Shown: in pieces, positions 34,942 through 47,699 of the stretch | Layout of the letters: every line of letters starts with the position of its first letter | How positions within the stretch are numbered: the stretch's first letter is position 1 | From: Vitellaria paradoxa | Lineage: Eukaryota; Streptophyta; Magnoliopsida; Ericales; Sapotaceae | NCBI GenBank assembly: GCA_019916065.1 | Contig: CM034239.1 | Coordinates: forward strand, 35,426,419-35,490,418 | Length of the DNA stretch: 64,000 bases | Direction: 5' to 3' | Program-made: the position numbers and the translations under genes | The notes under the pieces: model-generated | Databases searched by the model: none | What the model was told of the DNA's origin: nothing | The model's input: the letters and a program-made list of their open reading frames with translations, nothing else

Positions 34942-37900
34942 TTAGATCACGGTTCCACTTGGGATCAAGGCATCCTTGATTACTGTGACAATCCCACTCT
35001 TTATGAAGTACCCATCTGTTTCCCTGGCTGCTTCTTGAACATTGTCGCCATTGATGATCTGGAATAACGAAGTTCACACATTGAAGCTTTGACCTCTCAA
35101 GATACTCAAATTTGAAATGCTAAAAGGCAAGAACATTTGTCACGGGCACAAAAAATTGTTGAACATATCATTCCTTCTATTCTGACCGTGTTTGAAGCCG
35201 CTTCCAATTCTTTATCAACGTTATAGCCACAGAGGATGTGTTTTAGAAAGTTACTAGTTGACAAGTTCGTGATAATCATATTTTTACGTTGGCTAAAGAC
35301 ATCTCATTGTCTATGGCTGTACACTGTTACCCGGATTCCTTCATTCATGTTCAGTGGATATAGTAAATAGAAATATCTCCCCCCCCCCCCCAACTTCTAA
35401 ATTCCATTTAATTTAGGGGCACTCCTTAGCAATAAAACTTGGGCATTAAAAAATGTACCATATATTAAAAATGTTCATTCGCATCCACATATCCATATGT
35501 AATTCTTGAATCTATTTCAACATATCCTAAGTTTAAGGATTTAAATAGTGCAACACGTAGAATAGGCACCTTTAACCTATATCAAAGTCCGTGTAGCATA
35601 TGGTGTTCTGTATGTTGATTGATAACTTTTATCAAATAATTAATTTCAAACTATATGTAATTAAAAATCTGAAATATTTAAGGAATGTTCTATATTAAGT
35701 TGATAAATTAACATAGGTTACCTTGACATTGTCTCCGATGCGAGCATTCTTATCAATAATTGCTCTTTTGACATGAGAGCTCTTGCCAATACCAATTGGA
35801 ACACTGCCCTTTGCTGCCAGAAATCTTTTGTCGGCGTCCGTCTGAGAAGATGACAGAATCGTGAGAGATGAAAATGGAATGAAGTACAGTTACCAAATAT
35901 ATCACACACCACTTCCAAGAAATACATCAGATCAGAATAGGAAGATTATTACCTCATAATAATCTGCTCCCATCAACAGTGAATCTTCTATAACTGCTCC
36001 CTCAGATATGCAAGATCGAAGCCCAACCACAGAATGGTGAATTTTACAGTTCTGCACAGGGAAGAATGTGTGATCTTACTTGACACTGATTCTTCATTCA
36101 GTATCACTGTCAACTATTTGCCATTTCCCATCTGCTCTGGAAGGTGGCACAACAGGGGCTCTTTATATTAATTGTGTAAAACATGAATGCAATCAAATTG
36201 TCAGAGGGTTTCAGTTTTGAGCAGGGCCGGAAGCATAGCATGTTCTACGTATGCAATTTGAAACAGCAAGACATTGCAGTGACTTAAGCCCACTTTGCCA
36301 AAAGAAGCAAAAGAAGGTAAAGAAAATTGGTCAGAAGAGGGGTGAGGTGAACAGTAGCATAAGATTGGCTTAATCCACATTGGCCTTTCATTATTAATTG
36401 TAAATTTTCCTTTCTACTTCCCCGACTAACTGACCATTGGATACTAACAACACCTCCTTTAAATCCCTTGACCTATTATCGCTAGTGTCTCCCAGAAAAT
36501 TCACACTAACATCTGCAAAAAAACTTTCTTTCATATAGTTGCCAGGACATTTGAAAAAAAAAGGGTAATTCCAATATCAGTTGCATGCAGAGTTACACAT
36601 TTCCCTAGACATCCTCCCTCCCTCCCTGAGAATGCGCGCACACAAAAAAAAAAAATCCCTTCTATTCACTTGGAAAGGAATACATTTAAAGCCCGAATAT
36701 GCAGCTGTAGTTTTAGGAACCTAAATAGGTCGCTGATCTTATCAACAAATAAGTGTTTATTACCTTAATCACACAACCTTCACCAATAACACTGTCCTGT
36801 GACATCAGCATCAAGCATCTTGGAAGGAGGCAAATATCGAGGTTGTGTGTAGATTGGAGATGAACGATCATAGAAGCTGCAGCAAAAAGGCAAAATTCAT
36901 GTCAAAGTTTCCATACTGCAAAAAAATGCCACAGTTGTTTCGAAACATTAACACTATGTTTTGTGCGCCTTTGAACTCGGGAATAGGAACAGGAATTCTT
37001 GAGTGAAAGGGATTTTCTCTCTTTTGTATGTTTTTCATGTAGCAGGGAAACTTGAAATTCCTACATCTTAATGGGTTCCCGAATAAAAGACCAGAACTTG
37101 AAATGCCCTGCATCTTAAGGAATTGTGATGCTTCCTTGACATACCAAAATGATAATTCTCTTGAATATTGTTTCTGTTCCCTTACCCATTCCCAATAATT
37201 AGCAGTAAAGGTGAATAAAGATGCCAAGACTGATAATCAAGAGGGATACCTGAAATCTGGCACTGGCTTTTTGGTGATGCCTAAATTAGCATTATAAAAA
37301 GCCTCAATTGTGCCAATGTCTTCCCAGTAACCATCATACAAATAGGCTTGCACCTATAGGCATGAAGTTGGAATAAGAATTATTAGGATTGCAAGACTGA
37401 ATAAGCATAATTGAAAAAGAATATTACTTTGAATGCCAGAATGTAAGAAAACCAGTGATCTATCCAATCAATTTATACGGTTGATGCCAGTAAATTTATG
37501 TCCAGCAGCAATAACTTACGATTAGCCCAAAGTTAGACTAAACTACGCTGCATGACTGGGAAATACTTCTACCAGCTTTGGGTTCAAACAGTAATAGAGA
37601 ACCAGACCACTTATCTCATCACTGTGGATGGCATAATTTTACTGCAAGTGAGCCAATGATGGGCGATCTACCCCTTTACATAGGTCCCACATAAAATACA
37701 AATTTTTGAACAGGATGGCTTCAATAAACATAAGAACCTTATTAAAAAAACAGAGAAAGAATAACATAAGAACAATAATTATATCCTTACTGATTTCAGT
37801 CACACAAGGAAAGTACCAACAAAGAAAAATGAATTGATCGAAAACATACTCGCATCCCAATCGAAGTTGCTCCCGGGATGACCTCACTTCCAAAATCATT

Positions 37901-38499
37901 GGCTCCAGGAAACTTATCACGCAGCAGATTCATCATAACATCTTTGCTCACAACATATATTCCCATACTCGCGATGTAAGGCATCTCTTTGGCTCTCTCA
38001 TCATCAAGACCTAAAATGGTAGTATCAACCTAAAACACAACAAATGGAGAATCAATCATAACCAGGATTATCCATCAGTTTTATGAATAAAATCATAACA
38101 ATTTACAAAGCTACTGGCGAAGAACTGAGACAGAAAATTCTAAGGAAAACTAAAAGAAAAGAAAAAAAAACCTTCATAGCTTTCAATTGCTCTCCTTTTG
38201 GTTTCTCTGCAAATTCAATAATACGTCCCTCTTCATCAATTTTCATCAGCCCAAATGCAGTGGCACGTTTCTCATCCATTGGCAATGCAGCTACAGTGAT
38301 ATCAGCATCGGTCTCTCTATGGGCTTGAATAAATCTCTCATAATCCATACGGTACAAATGATCCCCAGCAAGAACCAAGAATTCTAAAACATTGTGCTCC
38401 TCAAACAGCCACAAATATTGTCTCACAGCATCAGCTGTGCCCTAAGAATCAATAAAACAGAATTCGAGGCCTTAAGCAAGAGATATGTGCCTGGGTTTG

Positions 38500-38538
<39 letters not shown>

Positions 38539-41500
38539 GGGGGGGGGGGGTAGTTTGCTATACAATATGTAAATTTTTTATCCAAAATAAATTATGGCAT
38601 ATCATGAATCATGATGGGATGCGTGCCATTAATACTCATGGTATGGACATTATTTCAAACAGAAAACCTTATGCAAAAATGTTAATATTTCAAACAGAAA
38701 ACCTCATGTTTGATGGATGTTATTTGAAATCAAAGATAAAACACTCCTACGATAGGAATCTATTTTTTGAAAGGTCCTACGATAGGGATCTATGGTATGT
38801 GAAAATTAGGACTTTGGTGATATACCCAAAATCAAAAACAGGAGTCAGTTCAAAAGTACAATTAACAACAGATGGACTGGAACTAAAGGCATCAAAACAA
38901 GGTAAACCAAGATAACACCAGCTAAAACATAGTTTCCAGTAACACATCAAAAGGAATGATCAATAGAATTATGGGCAAAAATCACCTTAGAGTTTTATTG
39001 GTAAGTCAGCAGTCTTCTGTGAAATGAGATATATTGGGGAAGATGTTGCCCACAACATGGAGCTCATTAGAGTTTTATGTAATACCATTTAAGTAAGAAA
39101 TTTTATTAGAAGAGGGAAGATGAAAAGTTAACAGCATAGAAAATTATTGAATGCTTTTTTCTTTGAAAGTGATGCAATAATAACAAAAATTTGCATTAAC
39201 CCAATTATACAATCAAATACATTAGAAAATTAAGAAAGATTTATTCTTTTCTTTGTCAGTGATGTAACTTTCTTAAAACAAAGGCAAGGATACCTCTGAA
39301 GGGAATAGTGGTAAAAAAGAGGGAAAAAAACATTTACTGGGTGAGAATACAACATATAAAGCATCCATCTAACTAGTGAATCCATAGGAGCATTTGCAAG
39401 GTATTATAAGCAGGAAGTTGTTAAACCATCAAGATAATGGGATCTTGGTAGTAATTTTAGCATGGCATGCTAAAGTGGAACAACATTCAACAATTCAGAA
39501 GGAAACTATTTCTTGTTGAACTTTCATCGTGCTTCATGTGCCGAACAATCCATCAACAGAGTACATATATGAATTGTTAACTTCAAGTGGAGTCCGACAG
39601 AAACCTAAGAAGCACCACACATCTAGGAAGGTGACTCCCCATGTCATGTCCAATGTGTGTTAAGTGTCCCATAACACATGTCAAATACTCTGTCTAAAAG
39701 TGTCCCCACAACTTGCAATGCAAGAGCCTGGTACACTTGGGATTTGCCTTTTTGGACCAAACACTCTTTGGACGTTTGGAGAAAAACGTCTCCGTCATGA
39801 TATGAAATACATTTAATTTTGGAAAAAAAAAAAAAAAAAACCCAAAAAAAGAGAAAGAGAGAGAGAGAGAGAAATTGAATTTTAAGCAAAAACAATATAA
39901 ATTTATATTTATTGAATCCTTATCCTTCTTTTTTTCTTTTTTAATTTTAGGATTAGGAATTTTACCACCTAAAAATTCTAATTTATTTGTAAATATTTTT
40001 ATAAAATAAATATAAATAAAATTTAAACATATTTGTAACATAAAAGTTTAATAAATAGTTTTTTTTCATATATATATTCATTTGTGTTTAATAAGTAGTT
40101 TTTTTCATATATAAATATATATATATTCACTTGTTATTTCCTTTCCATATTACATCCTGATACCATAAAAATATATATTTAGTTGTTATGTCCCTTCCAC
40201 ATCACATGTTGATACTTCTTTAAATTAATGTATTGGCATATATCAATGCTGTGTCAACACACCATCACTGTACTGTATACAAATATTCATGCTTATCGCT
40301 AGAAACTAAAACTAATGCACAGAATAAGACTGAAATATTAGAGTTCAGATTGTAAACTACCTGGAACCAATTGGGGTTCTCTGGACTTTGCTGAGCAGCA
40401 AGAACTTCAACAAACCCTTCATTCTTGTAGCCACCCAAGTTGCTTGCATATGCCCGTGAGATGTGGCGATTGAGAGATGCAGAATTGAATTGTGTGAGAA
40501 CATAGATCTTGGATATATTGCTGTTCAGGCAATTGCTGACAGGAATGTCAATTAGACGATAATTTGCTCCTAAAGGAACAGCTGGTTTTGCTCTCTTCTT
40601 TGTAAGAGGGTAAAGGCGAGTCCCAGCTCCACCTCCAAGTATAATTCCCAGAACACTCTATAAAGAATTAAAAATAACACACATTCATTCCCTTACTACT
40701 TCTAAACACCCATAAGCATAAAATCCCACCATAAACATTTTTAGAAATAGAGAGAGAAGCAAAAAAAAAATCCATATTTTCTGAGTTGTTTGCCAAGACA
40801 CTAGGAACCCCAATGCTATGGATACATGCTATACATATTTTGAGCTGATTTTACATAAGCATCCAAAAATATAGTAATTTTCATCATAATGACTGACCAA
40901 TGGATGTTTTTAACGGCCATAGAGAGCAAGAACTCCTTGTAACAACTTCCTACTGAGCTTCCCTTCCTTTATCGTCAAGTAAATTTTCTAAAATTAGTGC
41001 ACAAATCCCATACTTAAATGAACACAGTAACCAAAGAAAAGCAAAACATATATAATGGTTCTTAAGATCACTAGTACATGGAAAACATCAGAAAAAAAAT
41101 GCAAATTAAGTAAATTGATTTTGTAAGTTCCCTAGTGTTATTTTCTTCCCCCATAACCTTTAAACCATGAAATGGAGCTTACATCTACAGATAGAATTTC
41201 ATAGTTGGGAAAAAAATACAATATTCTACAGTAGATTTTCACCCCATGTTTGTATAGCTGTAGCTAAAAGCAATTTTAACAAGGAAATAGAGCATACATG
41301 TAATGCATAGAAAACAACACAGCAAGAGAATCAAGAGATGCACCGAGCGTAACTAATTTTCCATGTGCAGGGCTAGTCTAATCTAATCATACTACGGCCT
41401 ATGGTCCGGTATGCATGAATATACTGTTCCAACAAACGTAGAAAATAGATGCCTTGCTGACAAGATTTGTTAAGCCTCTTCAATAGGAATCAATAACAAT

Positions 41501-42306
41501 CAAATCCCAATCTTGAAGGTAAGAGAATGAAATTCGTTACAAGACAGATCATACACGGGATCTATAAGTAGGGAATCAAATATGATAATACAACTAAAAC
41601 TAATTTCCAATGAGTGGAGGGCGTGAAACGGGAGCCGAATCCTCCAAGCCAGAGCATGTGAAACCACTCAACTAAAAACCATCGATAACTAATGGAGAGG
41701 CATATCCAATGTTTGGAGGCTTGATTTTATGCACCTAGTAAGAGTTTTAGCTCTATCTACAACATTGTTATTTACTTCTGCAGCATCAAATTCTCATTTA
41801 GATGTTGTTCCCGACTAAATCATTATAAAATTCTGCAGGCGTTCTAAACTAAACTATACTTCCTTAATCGTTATATTTGCGCATTCTCAATTGATCGATA
41901 CTTGCGCGTAGATGTCATAATGTATAGGAGTATAAAGTTGATAGTAGTTATATCTATATGAACACATGTATGCATGCATTGCAATGTGCACAATTTGAAA
42001 CCATTTCGCGAAGCCATTTTACACCAGAAAGGGAAAGGAACAGACTCTGCTAGCGTCAGGATCGAGACACGTCTGCGAATTCTGAGAATCAGACACGGCC
42101 TTGGGAGAGACAATAAATGGAGTGACACCGCCGGAAGACGTCACAGAACGGCGCCTTGAAGAAGCCAATTTCGGAGAGATCTTGTCGCCGGACAGACGAG
42201 ACGAGGCAAAGGACAGCCTCCGAGAAGGCGTCGCGAGGGGGTCGGCTCTCTCGCAGGCGAGGCTTGCAGCGCTGTGAGGCGCCTTCAAAACTCCGATCGC
42301 TGCCAT
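34942..42306 (-). CDS. AGPS: ADP-glucose pyrophosphorylase small subunit, chloroplast (1-nt insertion in exon 6)
   Basis: Makes ADP-glucose and pyrophosphate from glucose-1-phosphate and ATP, the committed step of starch synthesis in plastids, as a heterotetramer with large subunits. Exons: 42306-42046, 40657-40361, 38441-38172, 38029-37850, 37353-37250, 36876-36764, 36051-35953, 35841-35722, 35058-34942; all GT..AG. The protein would be 519 residues. About 70 residues are transit peptide. QTCLDPDAS carries Cys80, the redox disulfide cysteine. [18 protein letters not shown] is the nucleotide-binding loop, AGDHLYRMD holds the catalytic Asp, FAEKPKG the sugar-phosphate Lys, and the C-terminal [13 protein letters not shown] an activator-site Lys. 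The last third is the beta-helix domain. Exon 6 has one extra base at 36796-36797. Read literally, translation stops about five codons later, near residue 402, losing most of the beta-helix. Every other feature is intact, so a sequence error is plausible. Confidence 0.96.
38504..38550. repeat. GT microsatellite followed by a G homopolymer, in AGPase intron 2
   Basis: A GT run of about 34 bp is followed, after TT, by about twelve G. On the sense strand of the AGPase gene it reads as a C run followed by an AC run. It lies just upstream of exon 3 and leaves the acceptor intact. Runs of this kind are prone to length errors in sequencing. Confidence 0.85.
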
Positions 42307-42372
42307 TGTCCACCACCACACACAACTGAGTTCTGCACTCGGATTGGAGAGTGTGGGAGCGAGCGATTGGGA

Positions 42373-42382
42373 CTAATATAAA
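42373..42382 (-). promoter_or_regulatory. Candidate TATA element of the AGPase gene
   Basis: On the minus strand, TTTATATTAG lies about 67-76 bases upstream of the start codon. This would leave a leader of about 35-45 bases with a pyrimidine-rich start (CTCCCACACTCTCC). The motif is a weak match to the plant TATA consensus; position is the main argument. Confidence 0.45.
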
Positions 42383-42624
42383 TGGGACTCGTGATGGATG
42401 GCGTCCAGATCAGATCCAGATATTCTTTTGAGGAAACAGTTTGCCACTGGCTTTGTACGAAATTACGGAGTGAATGATATTTCAAACCAGGAAAGTGAAG
42501 TGTGAGGATAAGGGTATTTTAGGTTATAAATTATTAAAGTACGTTGATTACTACATTTGATTAGATTAGAAATTGAAAGATCTAATGTAGCCTCTGAATC
42601 GTTGGTTATTAGCGGACATGAATT

Positions 42625-42630
42625 CACGTG
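42625..42630. promoter_or_regulatory. G-box CACGTG upstream of the AGPase gene
   Basis: The palindrome CACGTG lies about 320 bases upstream of the start codon. G-boxes bind bZIP and bHLH factors and are frequent in light- and sugar-responsive plant promoters, which fits a starch gene. A 6-bp site occurs often by chance, so the assignment is tentative. Confidence 0.3.
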
Positions 42631-42769
42631 TGGAGATTGCTATTGTCACAGGAGAACCGTGACGAAGGTGTGTGACAGACGACTTTATGACCGTCGCTTT
42701 TTTTTTTAATTTAATTTAAATAATTTTATGAACTACGATCAACCAGACAATTTGTCGGAAACGACAAAT

Positions 42770-44820
42770 GGTTATCCCACCCCCATAATTCTGAGATTTT
42801 TTTTGTTCTGCTGAAGTGTACACAATTTGAAGGTTTGCTGTTGATTCGAAATTATTTAAAAATTTACCGTTAATAGGAAAATGTCGCATCATATCGCGGT
42901 TACGGAGTTTTGCAGATCGAATAACCGTAATTTCAAAATACGGGTATTTATGGACACTGCAGTAAAAATTATCATTTAAAATCACGATTGCTACAATTTC
43001 AGGAAGACTCATCATTTTAAATGGCGGTTGTTCACTCTAACCATTTCTCCACTTGCTTCCTTGGCTCACTGCTTTCTGCCCCAAATTGTGTACACAACAT
43101 TAGCAGAACAAAAAAAAAAACTCACAAATTTAAGCCTTACTTTTTTGCACGTGCCAGGCTCTCTAATTTGTTAGAACCGGTGAACACATGCCGCAAATTC
43201 GCAAACATGACTAAGTCTTAAAACAACCATCTTAAAACTCTATATAATGTAAAATTGAGTGTGGCCTTTAGCTCAGTGGTTAAGAGCCTTTCCTGCCCGC
43301 TCATGACTCGAGTTCGAGTCTTCCCCCTCCCCTTAAAAAAAAAAAAATTCACCTTTCAAAAAAAAAATATATATATATATATATATAATGTAAAATTATA
43401 AATACTAAATTAAAAAAAAGAAACTAAATATTAAAAATTTACAATAATGCAAATAAATTAAACAAATAAAAAAATAAAAAAAGCGTGAATGGTGTTGATT
43501 TGCCCATAAATCTTGAATTGTAAGTTCCTGATGTGTTTTCCAGGAAGGATATACCAAAAAATGAATTGTGCATTTTTATTGGAATAATAAAAATTAAAAT
43601 AATAACTAAAATAATAACCATTAAAACTGTCAAAGTTTGTATTAAATTTTTATTTTTCATAATTTTTAACAATTGTAATTTTTATTTGTTTTTAATAGTT
43701 CTAATCAATGTAATTTTTAATAGTTATACTATTATAATTTTTTAATCAAAACCCCCAAGTAACAAAAATTTAGTTATACGTTTTAGATAAAATAAATTAT
43801 TTTAAAATATATTTTTAAATTTAATTTTATGAATTACAATATATAATTTATAGTTATAAAATTAAATTCATAATTTATAGTTATATTTTTGTATTATTCG
43901 TATTTTAATTAATTTTTTCTCTAATTTTTACTTTTATATTGAAATTAATTTTAACTATATTAATTAAGACCGTTATTTCATATTAAGAAAATTAAAGTGG
44001 CATTTTATTTTTTTATTTATTATTTTCTGTATTTATTTATTATTTTCTATTTTGAACTCATTTTACATATTGTATTTTTAAAAATAAAGAAAATAGTTAA
44101 AAACGTATTTGATCACTTATGCTTTTAAAATTTGTTTTAGAAAATGAAAAATGAATTTACACATAAAATGAAAAATAAAAAAAATTATTTTAAGCGTTTT
44201 TAACCAAAATATGAAAAAACTAAAAATAAAAAAGACAGAAGAGTTTTTATTTTTTATTTTCAAATTTTTAAAATATAAAGCATATAAAACAAAAAACACA
44301 AAAATAAAAAAAAATAAACAGAACAAAGCAAATCTGACTAACTTGTTCGTTTTTATACTTCAGCACTCTTGCGGCGCACCCTCGAACTCTAGAGATACAG
44401 GCAGACTTGTTCATGTTTGCGAATTTGTGACACGTGCTCACCGGTTCTAACAAATGAGAGAGCCTGGCACGTGCAAGAAAGCAATGCTCAATTTTGCGAG
44501 TTTTTTTTGTTCTGCTGATGTTCTGCACACAACTTGGGGCAGAAAGCGGTGAGCCAAGGAAGGAACAACCGCCATTTGAAATGGCGGGTCTTCCGTTTTA
44601 TACCGGCAATCGCTATTTTTTATACCCAGGTTATAAACCGTGATATCAAAGCGTGGTTTTTTGGTCACTAACTTACGCCATAACCGTGGTATCAAAGCGC
44701 AGTTTCTCATTAACCGTATTCTTCAAAATAATTTTCCATCGACAGCAATTACACATATAATTTCCGGAGCAGCTGTAAAACAAAAAAAAAATTCCCATAA
44801 TTCTCCGAAATTTGGATTAC
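42770..44820. mobile_element. Nested inverted-repeat (foldback-like) element beside the AGPase promoter
   Basis: Two arms of about 420-460 bp (42770-43222 and 44395-44820) are inverted copies of each other. They share CATTTNAAATGGCGGTTGTTC, TTCCTTGGCTCACNGCTTTC, GCACGTGCCAGGCTCTCT and GTTAGAACCGGTGA. Each arm is itself partly palindromic: its outer TTTTGTTCTGCTGA...ACACAA segment is inverted again near its inner end. The spacer (43223-44394) is AT-rich and holds a SINE and a family 2 MITE-like block. No transposase and no target duplication were found. A foldback or MULE-derived origin is possible but unproven. Confidence 0.6.
43260..43345 (+). mobile_element. tRNA-derived SINE head with A tail
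   Basis: An A box (TAGCTCAGTGGTTAAGAG) and, about 35 bases on, a B box (GAGTTCGAGTC) form an internal RNA polymerase III promoter. A short CT-rich stretch and a run of A follow. The part before the A box reads GTGTGGCCTT. No tRNA cloverleaf can be completed after the B box, so it is a SINE or a tRNA retropseudogene, not a tRNA gene. It sits in the spacer of the inverted-repeat element. Confidence 0.65.
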
Positions 44821-44970
44821 ATTTTGGATCAGCCGCCTGGCCAGGTAGCCTCAAGAAAGCGTCTACCTCATTAGTTTTAATTTTAATTTTACCCATAATG
44901 TTCAAATTAATTTTTTTTTTTTTTACTGAAAAAATCACAAACTTGCCCATGCGGTCAACTTAAATCTAAA

Positions 44971-45375
44971 GATTGAGGCTCTATTTGATTACAAAATAAA
45001 TAGAAGTTTTCATATTTTCTTTTGTAGATTTTTTTTTGTCTTATTTAATTTTTTTCATCAAAATTTAAATTTTTTTAAAAGGGGTAACTTTTAGGTTTAT
45101 TAATCGCATTTATGAAAAAAATAAAAAAATTCATCTCTACTTGGGTAAAAACTAAAAAATAAAAAAAATCAACTTTTTTTTGTTACTTTTTGTCCAAATG
45201 GATGACTTCATATGAAATTTGATTTTTTTTTTTTTTTTTTTGCGAATATGATTAACACGCCTAAAAGTTATAATTTTTAAAACAAATTAAATTTCACTAA
45301 AAAGAGTCATATGAGAAAAAAAAAAGGTTATCACAAAAGTTGAAAACTTTTTTTCTATAACCAAACAAAGCTTGA
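44971..45375. repeat. MITE-like unit between the inverted repeat and Gypsy A
   Basis: The left end TGAGGCTCTATTTGATTAC and the right end TAACCAAACAAAGCTTGA form an imperfect inverted repeat around the TTTG/CAAA core. TTGA flanks both ends and could be a 3-4 bp target duplication. The interior is A/T-rich with long homopolymers. Non-coding. Confidence 0.4.
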
Positions 45376-45477
45376 TGGACCTAAGTCACCTAATGAATAT
45401 ATTTATTTATTTATTTATTTATCTTTACGTAAAAATATTAATTAGTCTCTTCTTAAAATTATTTTTTAAAAGAAATG

Positions 45478-46131
45478 TGACATGCCAAGGAATATTTTCA
45501 ATAAATTAGGAGATTTGAATATGTTTTTTTAATTATTTCCAGATTTGTTACATGGTTGTTATGATAAGTTGCTGTTTATTTATTTGTTAGTTGTTGCCTC
45601 TCTAACATCTATTTAAAGGATGGAAATAAATGAAAAAATTGCACCTCAAATTTTCTCAACCAAGGTATCAATGTTAGAGGTTCTCATTTGCTCCATCAAA
45701 CCAAACATCTTATCTTGGTTAATTATTTGGGATTGGTTTGGCATCCCTAAAAAACTCCAAAAATCACTATAAATTTCCAACAACTCCTATACTTTTAATT
45801 TTCCCGCCATCACTAATTTTAAAAAATTTCAATATTTCATTAAAAAATCAAAAATCTGAAAATAGGTTAACCGAATGTGAGAATTTTTTACATAATCATA
45901 TTTTTCGTGTCGAAAACTTTTAAACGAGTACCATTGTTACTATTTTTTATAAATTTTTTTGAATCCGTGGGAACAAATTTGGAAAATCGTTCCCACGGTT
46001 TACTTTTTTTGAAAAAAAAAAGGCGCTAAAATTAACTCCAAATCACATTTTATCTCAATTTATCTTATTTTTTCTGACTCCAAACAGGACCCAACAAACT
46101 AGGTTTAAAGAAAAATAAACAGTACATATCA
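45478..46131 (+). repeat. 5' LTR of Gypsy A (interrupted)
   Basis: The LTR aligns with 55267-55582 except for a block of about 360 bp at about 45725-46092 that the other copy lacks. Without it the length would be close to 300 bp. The primer-binding site follows three bases after the terminal CA. Confidence 0.85.
45725..46092. mobile_element. MITE inserted in the 5' LTR of Gypsy A
   Basis: The block absent from the 3' LTR starts GGGATTGGTTTGG and ends CTCCAAACAGGACCC, an imperfect inverted repeat. It also carries an internal hairpin around CCGTGGGAAC and GTTCCCACGG (about 45966-46000). It must have entered after the Gypsy element, since only one LTR carries it. The target duplication is unclear, so the family is not assigned. 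Confidence 0.65.
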
Positions 46132-46134
46132 AAG

Positions 46135-46146
46135 TGGTATCAGAGA
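46135..46146 (+). other. Primer-binding site of Gypsy A
   Basis: TGGTATCAGAGA matches the plant initiator-methionine tRNA primer-binding site (TGGTATCAGAGC) except at the last base. It sits just inside the 5' LTR and fixes the element on the plus strand. Confidence 0.85.
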
Positions 46147-46149
46147 TCA

Positions 46150-47080
46150 GGGATGGATCAAGGAGTGGAGTAGCTTAAGTAAACAGTGCAATCCTTATCT
46201 GGCGGACAGAAGGTGCTCATCACTCAATTGAATGATCTCCTTGCTCAACTCACCACGCAGATTGACCAACTAGCCAACAGATCGGCCAAAGAGGACGGTG
46301 AAACTCGGCTACACTCTCATGCCCCCATGGGCTCCAAGGTCTCGATGTCAACACGGCCAATAATTCTACTTCTAGCTATGCCACAAAACTAGTTAAATTG
46401 GATTTCCCACGCTTTAACGGAAATGAGGATCTCACCAATTGTTGTGCAAAGCGAAACAATTTTTTCAATTCCATGCACCCCCGACGGTGAGAAAGTGTCG
46501 TTGTCCTCGTTCCATTTGGAAAGGGATGCTCAGTTATGGTATCAGTTGCTGAAGTAAGAGGTTCAATACATCACTTGGGATGACTTCAAGGACCACCTGT
46601 GCCTACACTCCCGATATGGCCCTAATATTTTTTTTTTTTTTTTGGTGAACTCACAAAATTGTAGCAATATAGATCTATCCAAGATTATCAAGCCCAATTT
46701 GAGAAGCTATTGGCTGGCAAAGGTCGGGCATCTGGGATAGACAAGGCAGATCAGTTGTGTTATCAGTGGACTCAAGGATTCAATCCAAGCAAATGTCTAA
46801 GTCAGTCAACCCACAACCCCATCCGTTACAATTATACTGCCTCGATTATACATGAGGCCCGAAATTTGAAACAAATGAAACAATAGACTCTACAGGTAAG
46901 GCTTCATCCCACATCCACTATCTTTTCCACCCCCTCAAGTACTAGCCAACAACAATATCAAGAGACTGAATTTGAAGAGTTGAACGAGCAAAAGCAATTA
47001 GGACTTTGTTTTAAGTGTAATGAATCATTCGCACTAGGGCATAGATGTAAGAAATTATTTTCGATCTAAGTTGTCTTTGA
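46150..47080 (+). pseudogene. Gypsy A gag remnant with zinc knuckle
   Basis: Phrases typical of plant Gypsy gag (a LDFPRFNGNED block near 46400) are followed by a CFKC...GHRC zinc-knuckle variant near 47010-47055. Frames change repeatedly and stops interrupt them; the first ATG near 46153 is closed after a few codons. A T run near 46628-46643 marks a further insertion or slippage. It is non-functional. Confidence 0.7.
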
Positions 47081-47699
47081 CAATAGTGACGTTGATGTTG
47101 AGATGGAGATTACAGAAGACCAAGACGTAGAGATGCTAGCGATTTTCCTAATGCTATATCGGGTATGAAGGCACCTAAAACTATGAGAATCAGAGGAAAG
47201 ATAGCGGCAGCTGATTGCTACTGTCCTTGTAGACTCTAGAATCACTCGAAGTAATTGTCGCCTTGGGAAAGAAATTAGCTAGTCTAAGAAAATGTAATCA
47301 TACCTTAATAAATCTTTAGGGGATTCCATTATTTATTAATCTATCTATACTTCCTTTAGAAGGCTATATTATAGTTTTGGGTACTCAATGATTACGAACT
47401 CTCAGAGTGATTAACAGGGATTGCTCAAAGCTATTAATGAAATTTCTAGTGGAGGGAAACAAGGTGATGTTAGAAGGATCCACAAATTCCTGAAGATAGA
47501 ATCGTGTGCAACTTCTAAATCGAACGTATGACAAAGAAAAAGAAGATGAGAATTCTGTTACAGCTTCAGGGTAATCTGACTAAACCAATAGTAAAACCAT
47601 CCTTACACCCTCAACTTCAACAAGTTTTGGAGAAATTTAAAGGGGTACAGGCCAAAACCATCAGGATTTCCACCGAAATGCTTGCATAACCACAAAATT

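Noticed and set aside
38394..38915. A 173-codon open frame on the plus strand, antisense in an AGPase intron
   Set aside because: It runs through a GT microsatellite and a G homopolymer, giving a low-complexity Cys/Val translation. It is not a plausible gene.
43260..43345. A tRNA gene
   Set aside because: The A and B boxes are good, but the acceptor and anticodon stems cannot be formed and an A tail follows, so a SINE is the better call.
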